Source of the DNA: Actinomycetota bacterium
Lineage (GTDB): Bacteria; Actinomycetota; Thermoleophilia; Solirubrobacterales; Solirubrobacteraceae
NCBI GenBank assembly: GCA_019348575.1
Contig: JAHWJE010000061.1
Span: forward strand, 1 to 7,707
Direction: 5' to 3'
DNA: 7,707 nt
The notes below the pieces were generated by a model that saw nothing but the letters and a program-made list of their open reading frames with translations, was not told the DNA's origin and did not search any database. The position numbers and the translations under genes were made by a program. The stretch's first letter is position 1, and every line of letters begins with the position of its first letter. Shown here in pieces: positions 5,257 to 7,707 of the stretch.

Positions 5257-6849
5257 ATGCCGCTGGCCTCGCACATCCAGCTGCCAGAGCGCTACCGCGT
5301 CACGCGGCACATCGCGAGCGGCGGGATGGCATCCGTCTGGGAGGTCGAGGATCTCCTGCTCGGGCGGGTCGTGGCGGTCAAGGTGCTCGGCGCCCAATTC
5401 GCCGCCGACGCGGGCGCGCGTGCTCGCTTCGCGCGCGAGGCGCGGACCGCAGCGCGCGCCGCCGACCACCCGCACATCGCCACGATCTACGACATCGGCG
5501 AGCACGGCGAGGACGCGTTCATCGTGATGGAGTACTTCAGCGGCGGCACGGTCGCCGATCGGCTGCGAGCCGCGAGCAGCGCCGGCCGCCGCGTGCCGCG
5601 CGATTCGGCGCTGCGCTGGCTGCGCGAGGCGGCGAGCGGGCTCGATCACGCGCACGCCGCGGGAATCGTGCACCGCGACGTCAAGCCGGCGAACCTGCTG
5701 CTCGACGGCCGGGAGCGGCTCGCCGTCGGCGACTTCGGGATCGCGCGCCTCGCCGATGACACGCACATGACGCAGACCGGCCAGCTGCTCGGCACCGCCG
5801 CCTACCTCTCGCCCGAGCAGGCGCTCGGGCAGCCGGCGACGGCGGCCAGCGACCGCTACGCGCTCGCCGTCGTCGCCTACGAGCTGGTGACCGGCACGCG
5901 CCCGTTCGCCGGCGGACCCCCCACCGCGCAGGTGCGCCAGCACGCCGAGGCCCAGCCGCAGCCGGCCAGCGAGGCCGCACCCGACCTGCCGGCCGCGATC
6001 GACCGGGTCTTCGCGCGCGCCCTCTCGAAGGATCCGGGCGAGCGGCCGACGTCGGCCGCCGAGCTCGTCGACGAGATCGAGCGCGCGCTGGCGCCCGCAG
6101 AGAAGACCGAGCGCACGCGGCGACTGACGCCGATCCCGCCGCCGGCGGCGCTCGCGGCGGAGCCGGCGGTCGCGCGCGGACGACCGCGCCAGCCCGCGCC
6201 GCCCCCGCCGCAGCCGCCGCCGCGACAGCCCCCGCCGCCCCCTGCGCCGGACGGCGGTCCACCGCCGCAGCGAGCGCGCAGCCTCTCGCCGCTCGTGCCG
6301 ATCGGCATCCTCGCCGCGATCGTGGGCGTCGTGCTCGCGATCGCGCTGGGTCGCGCTGGCGACGACAGCGCACAGCGCGCGTCGAGCGCCGGGAAGGCGA
6401 CGCAGGCCGCGCGCGAGCGCACGCAGACCTCCGACCGCGCCGCGAGCGCACCGGCGCAGGAGGAACAGCCGGCGCAGTCGCAGACCGTCGCGGAGCCGGC
6501 GGCGGCCCCCGCCGACCCGGTCGCGCTCAACGACCAGGGCTTCAGGCTCAACCAGCAGGGCCGCTATGCCGAGGCGGTTCCGCTGCTGCAAGCATCGGTC
6601 GATGGCTATCGCAGCGCCGGGCGCACGAGCGAGATCGGCTACGCCTACGCGCTCTACAACCTCGGCGTCGCGCTCAACCGCTCCGGCAACCCCGCTGCCG
6701 CCGTCGAGGTCCTGCAGGAGCGGCTGGAGTACCCCAACCAGCGCGGCACCGTCCAGCAGGAGCTGCGCGACGCGCAGGCCAAGCTCGGCGAGGGCGGCGG
6801 CGAGGGCGACAAGGACAAGCCGGACAAGAAGGACAAGAAGGACGACTGA
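5257..6849 (+). CDS. Membrane Ser/Thr protein kinase (PknB-like) with extracytoplasmic TPR domain
   Basis: This 530-residue protein is a bacterial Hanks-type kinase. Residues 13-280 carry the glycine loop ASGGMASVW (20-28), ATP lysine K42 in VAVKVL, and catalytic loop HRDVKPANLLL (139-149, D141). DFG is at 159-161. The activation segment has MTQTGQLLGTAAYLSPEQ (171-188), with threonines placed like those autophosphorylated in PknB. Residues 291-342 are a proline-rich linker. A single membrane helix lies at about 346-365. The outer part has an Ala/Gln-rich stretch, then TPR-like helices at about 423-492 (NDQGFRLNQQGRYAEAVPLL; YALYNLGVALNRSGNPAAAV). The tail (519-530) is almost only Lys and Asp. 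PASTA repeats, the usual outer sensor in PknB, are absent; TPRs suggest protein or peptide sensing. No Shine-Dalgarno sequence is seen before the ATG. Substrates are unknown. Confidence 0.93.
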   Translation: MPLASHIQLPERYRVTRHIASGGMASVWEVEDLLLGRVVAVKVLGAQFAADAGARARFAREARTAARAADHPHIATIYDIGEHGEDAFIVMEYFSGGTVADRLRAASSAGRRVPRDSALRWLREAASGLDHAHAAGIVHRDVKPANLLLDGRERLAVGDFGIARLADDTHMTQTGQLLGTAAYLSPEQALGQPATAASDRYALAVVAYELVTGTRPFAGGPPTAQVRQHAEAQPQPASEAAPDLPAAIDRVFARALSKDPGERPTSAAELVDEIERALAPAEKTERTRRLTPIPPPAALAAEPAVARGRPRQPAPPPPQPPPRQPPPPPAPDGGPPPQRARSLSPLVPIGILAAIVGVVLAIALGRAGDDSAQRASSAGKATQAARERTQTSDRAASAPAQEEQPAQSQTVAEPAAAPADPVALNDQGFRLNQQGRYAEAVPLLQASVDGYRSAGRTSEIGYAYALYNLGVALNRSGNPAAAVEVLQERLEYPNQRGTVQQELRDAQAKLGEGGGEGDKDKPDKKDKKDD

Positions 6850-6889
6850 GCGCTCGCCGGGCCAGGGCGCCCGTCAGGGGCGGCGCTCA
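6847..6889. terminator. Probable bidirectional terminator between kinase and small membrane protein genes
   Basis: TGAGCGC (6847-6853, which includes the kinase stop codon) pairs perfectly with GCGCTCA (6883-6889), enclosing a GC-rich loop of 29 bases with internal pairing options. It spans the whole 24-bp convergent gap and could serve both genes. There is no T-run. Confidence 0.45.
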
Positions 6890-7230
6890 GGCGACGGCGC
6901 CGGCCGCGGCGCCGGCTGCGGCGCGTGCTCCGGCCGCCGCGCGGGACGCGGGTAGCGCTCCGCCGCGCGCACCGGCTCGCGCAGACGCACGCGGCTCGGC
7001 GTCCCACCGGGCAGCGGCAGCGGCAGCGGCGCGCGCGCCCCGCCCCCGCCCCCGCCGTCCGGCGGCTGCGGAGCAGGCGGGTCGTCGCCGCCGCCCCATC
7101 CCCAGCGCCGGCGCCAGGCCGAGCGCTGCGGTGCGTCGACCAGGGCCCAGACCAGCATCACGAGGCCGACGACGTGGACGACGAACACGAGCGCCAGCGC
7201 GATGATCTCCTCCGTCTGACCGGCGGGCAT
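6874..7230 (-). CDS. Small single-span membrane protein with Gly/Pro-rich tail, unknown function
   Basis: I do not recognise this 118-residue protein. Residues 9-31 form one strongly hydrophobic helix (ALALVFVVHVVGLVMLVWAL), followed at once by the basic stretch RSAWRRRWGW (36-45), so the tail is probably cytoplasmic. The remainder (46-118) is low complexity: a run of glycines (59-64), then Pro/Arg-rich sequence without clear fold. It is the likely cotranscribed downstream neighbour of the ribH end, starting 30 bp after it. A weak GGGTAGG lies upstream of the ATG at 7228-7230. The membrane helix supports a real gene; the low-complexity tail could be partly an artefact of the GC-rich reading frame, so the true stop is the less certain part. 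Confidence 0.65.
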   Translation of the reverse strand: MPAGQTEEIIALALVFVVHVVGLVMLVWALVDAPQRSAWRRRWGWGGGDDPPAPQPPDGGGGGGARAPLPLPLPGGTPSRVRLREPVRAAERYPRPARRPEHAPQPAPRPAPSPERRP

Positions 7231-7260
7231 GGCGCCAGCCTACCCACAGCGGCCGCCGAG

Positions 7261-7707
7261 TTACAGCAGTTCGGCGCGGACGCGCACGAGCGCCAGAACC
7301 GCCTCTGCGGCGTGGGCTCCCTGGTCGCGCTTTCCGCCTCCGCTGCGCGCCATCGCCTGCTCCATGTTCTCCACCGTCACGAGCCCGAAGCCGCACGGGA
7401 CGCCCGTGCGCAGCGCGACGTCCTGGATCCCGCGCGCCGCCTCGTTGCAGACATGGTCGTAGTGGCTGGTCTCGCCGCGGATGACGGCGCCGCTGCGCAT
7501 GGCCAGCGCGATGGCGTCCGACGGCCGCGCACTCACCGTGATGCCGCCCTCGAAGCCGAGCTCGGCGTAGAAGACGCCCTCGCGCAGCTCGGTGATCGTG
7601 ACCGTCTGCAGGGGCCGCTCGAACGCCTCGAGCAGGTCGCGGAGCAGGTCGTGGGTCATCGGTCGCGCCGTCACCACACCCTGTTGGGCGAAGGCGATAG
7701 ATCGGAA
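7261..7707 (-). CDS. Chimeric partial ORF: bifunctional nuclease (BFN/DUF151) N-terminal part joined to RibH C-terminal half
   Basis: The frame is open at the right edge, so the 5' end is missing. With the GTG at 7675-7677 as residue 1, upstream codons read IAFAQQGV, which continues the BFN domain; that GTG is therefore not the true start. Residues about 5-62 match BFN (RPMTHDLLRDLL, TELREGVFYAEL, SARPSDAIALAM). From about residue 63 the sequence is lumazine synthase: GAVIRGETSHYDHVCNEAA (63-81) with the catalytic-site histidine H72. GVPCGFGLVTVENMEQAM (92-109) and GKRDQGAHAAEAV (115-127) follow. RibH forms 6,7-dimethyl-8-ribityllumazine in riboflavin synthesis. Its N-terminal half is lost, as is the end of BFN, so neither activity is expected. 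The last nine bases are probably adapter. The ribH part is followed by the small membrane protein gene. Confidence 0.82.
   Translation of the reverse strand, partial: FRSIAFAQQGVVTARPMTHDLLRDLLEAFERPLQTVTITELREGVFYAELGFEGGITVSARPSDAIALAMRSGAVIRGETSHYDHVCNEAARGIQDVALRTGVPCGFGLVTVENMEQAMARSGGGKRDQGAHAAEAVLALVRVRAELL
7477..7521 (-). other. Predicted junction of the BFN-RibH chimera
   Basis: The switch lies in SDAIALAMRSGAVIRG (residues 53-68). BFN proteins read SDAIALALRTGAPI here, and RibH proteins read DAVIALGAVIRGET. The shared part is probably only GGCGC plus a few bases, around 7484-7490. The exact point needs the parent genes. Confidence 0.6.
7699..7707 (+). other. Probable Illumina adapter remnant at the contig end
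   Basis: AGATCGGAA equals the first nine bases of the standard TruSeq adapter (AGATCGGAAGAGC). Read on the minus strand it adds Phe-Arg-Ser just before IAFAQQG, where BFN proteins usually have Glu-Ala-type residues. The protein similarity ends exactly where the adapter match starts. Confidence 0.8.

Noticed and set aside
4978..6591. Long minus-strand frame that includes rpmB and runs antisense to the kinase
   Set aside because: Only the last 63 codons are L28; the remainder is Arg-rich low-complexity translation opposite a clear kinase gene.
7261..7677. The BFN-RibH ORF considered as a true bifunctional enzyme
   Set aside because: Both domains are cut in the middle, so neither fold is complete, and the coding frame continues upstream beyond the GTG.

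Overview
The window looks like a short contig from a draft or metagenomic assembly of a high-GC actinobacterium. Gene content suggests the Thermoleophilia/Solirubrobacterales, but that placement is recalled and cannot be proven here. GC is very high, third codon positions are almost all G or C, and several genes lack a Shine-Dalgarno sequence and have a -10-like box only a few bases before the ATG, as is common in Actinobacteria. The last nine bases (7699-7707) match the first nine bases of the Illumina TruSeq adapter, so the right edge is a sequencing edge.

Layout from left to right: an Rrf2-family regulator (minus) diverges from a VanZ-like membrane protein (plus) across only 23 bp. The VanZ-like gene overlaps tail to tail with a YihY/BrkB-family membrane protein (minus). 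A class II-type phosphoribulokinase (plus) diverges from BrkB across 127 bp. It converges on an HDOD-LuxR signalling protein (minus) whose N-terminus carries a 24-bp tandem repeat. Next comes a chimeric minus-strand ORF: the first ~85 codons are the N-terminus of FakA (DAK2 fatty-acid kinase) and the rest is the anticodon-binding C-terminal part of glutamyl-tRNA synthetase. Upstream of it lie rpmB (ribosomal protein L28, minus) and a divergent membrane Ser/Thr kinase with an extracytoplasmic TPR domain (plus). The kinase converges on a small single-span proline-rich protein (minus). The window ends in a second chimeric minus-strand ORF: part of a bifunctional nuclease (BFN/DUF151) domain joined in frame to the C-terminal half of lumazine synthase RibH.

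The main result is the pair of hybrid genes. Each joins the front of one housekeeping gene to the back of an unrelated one, on the same strand, in frame, at a place where both families have similar sequence. Neither hybrid should work as either parent. Read together, the junctions at about 4.65 and 7.49 kb bound a segment with RibH end, small protein, kinase, rpmB and FakA start. The flanks would be BFN start on the right and GltX end on the left, as if a segment had been swapped into a BFN-gltX locus. An assembly or amplification chimera is the first explanation to exclude, because the contig end carries adapter; a real rearrangement is the alternative. Apart from this the genes are ordinary regulatory, membrane, ribosomal and metabolic genes. 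I see no defence system, mobile element, CRISPR array or RNA gene.
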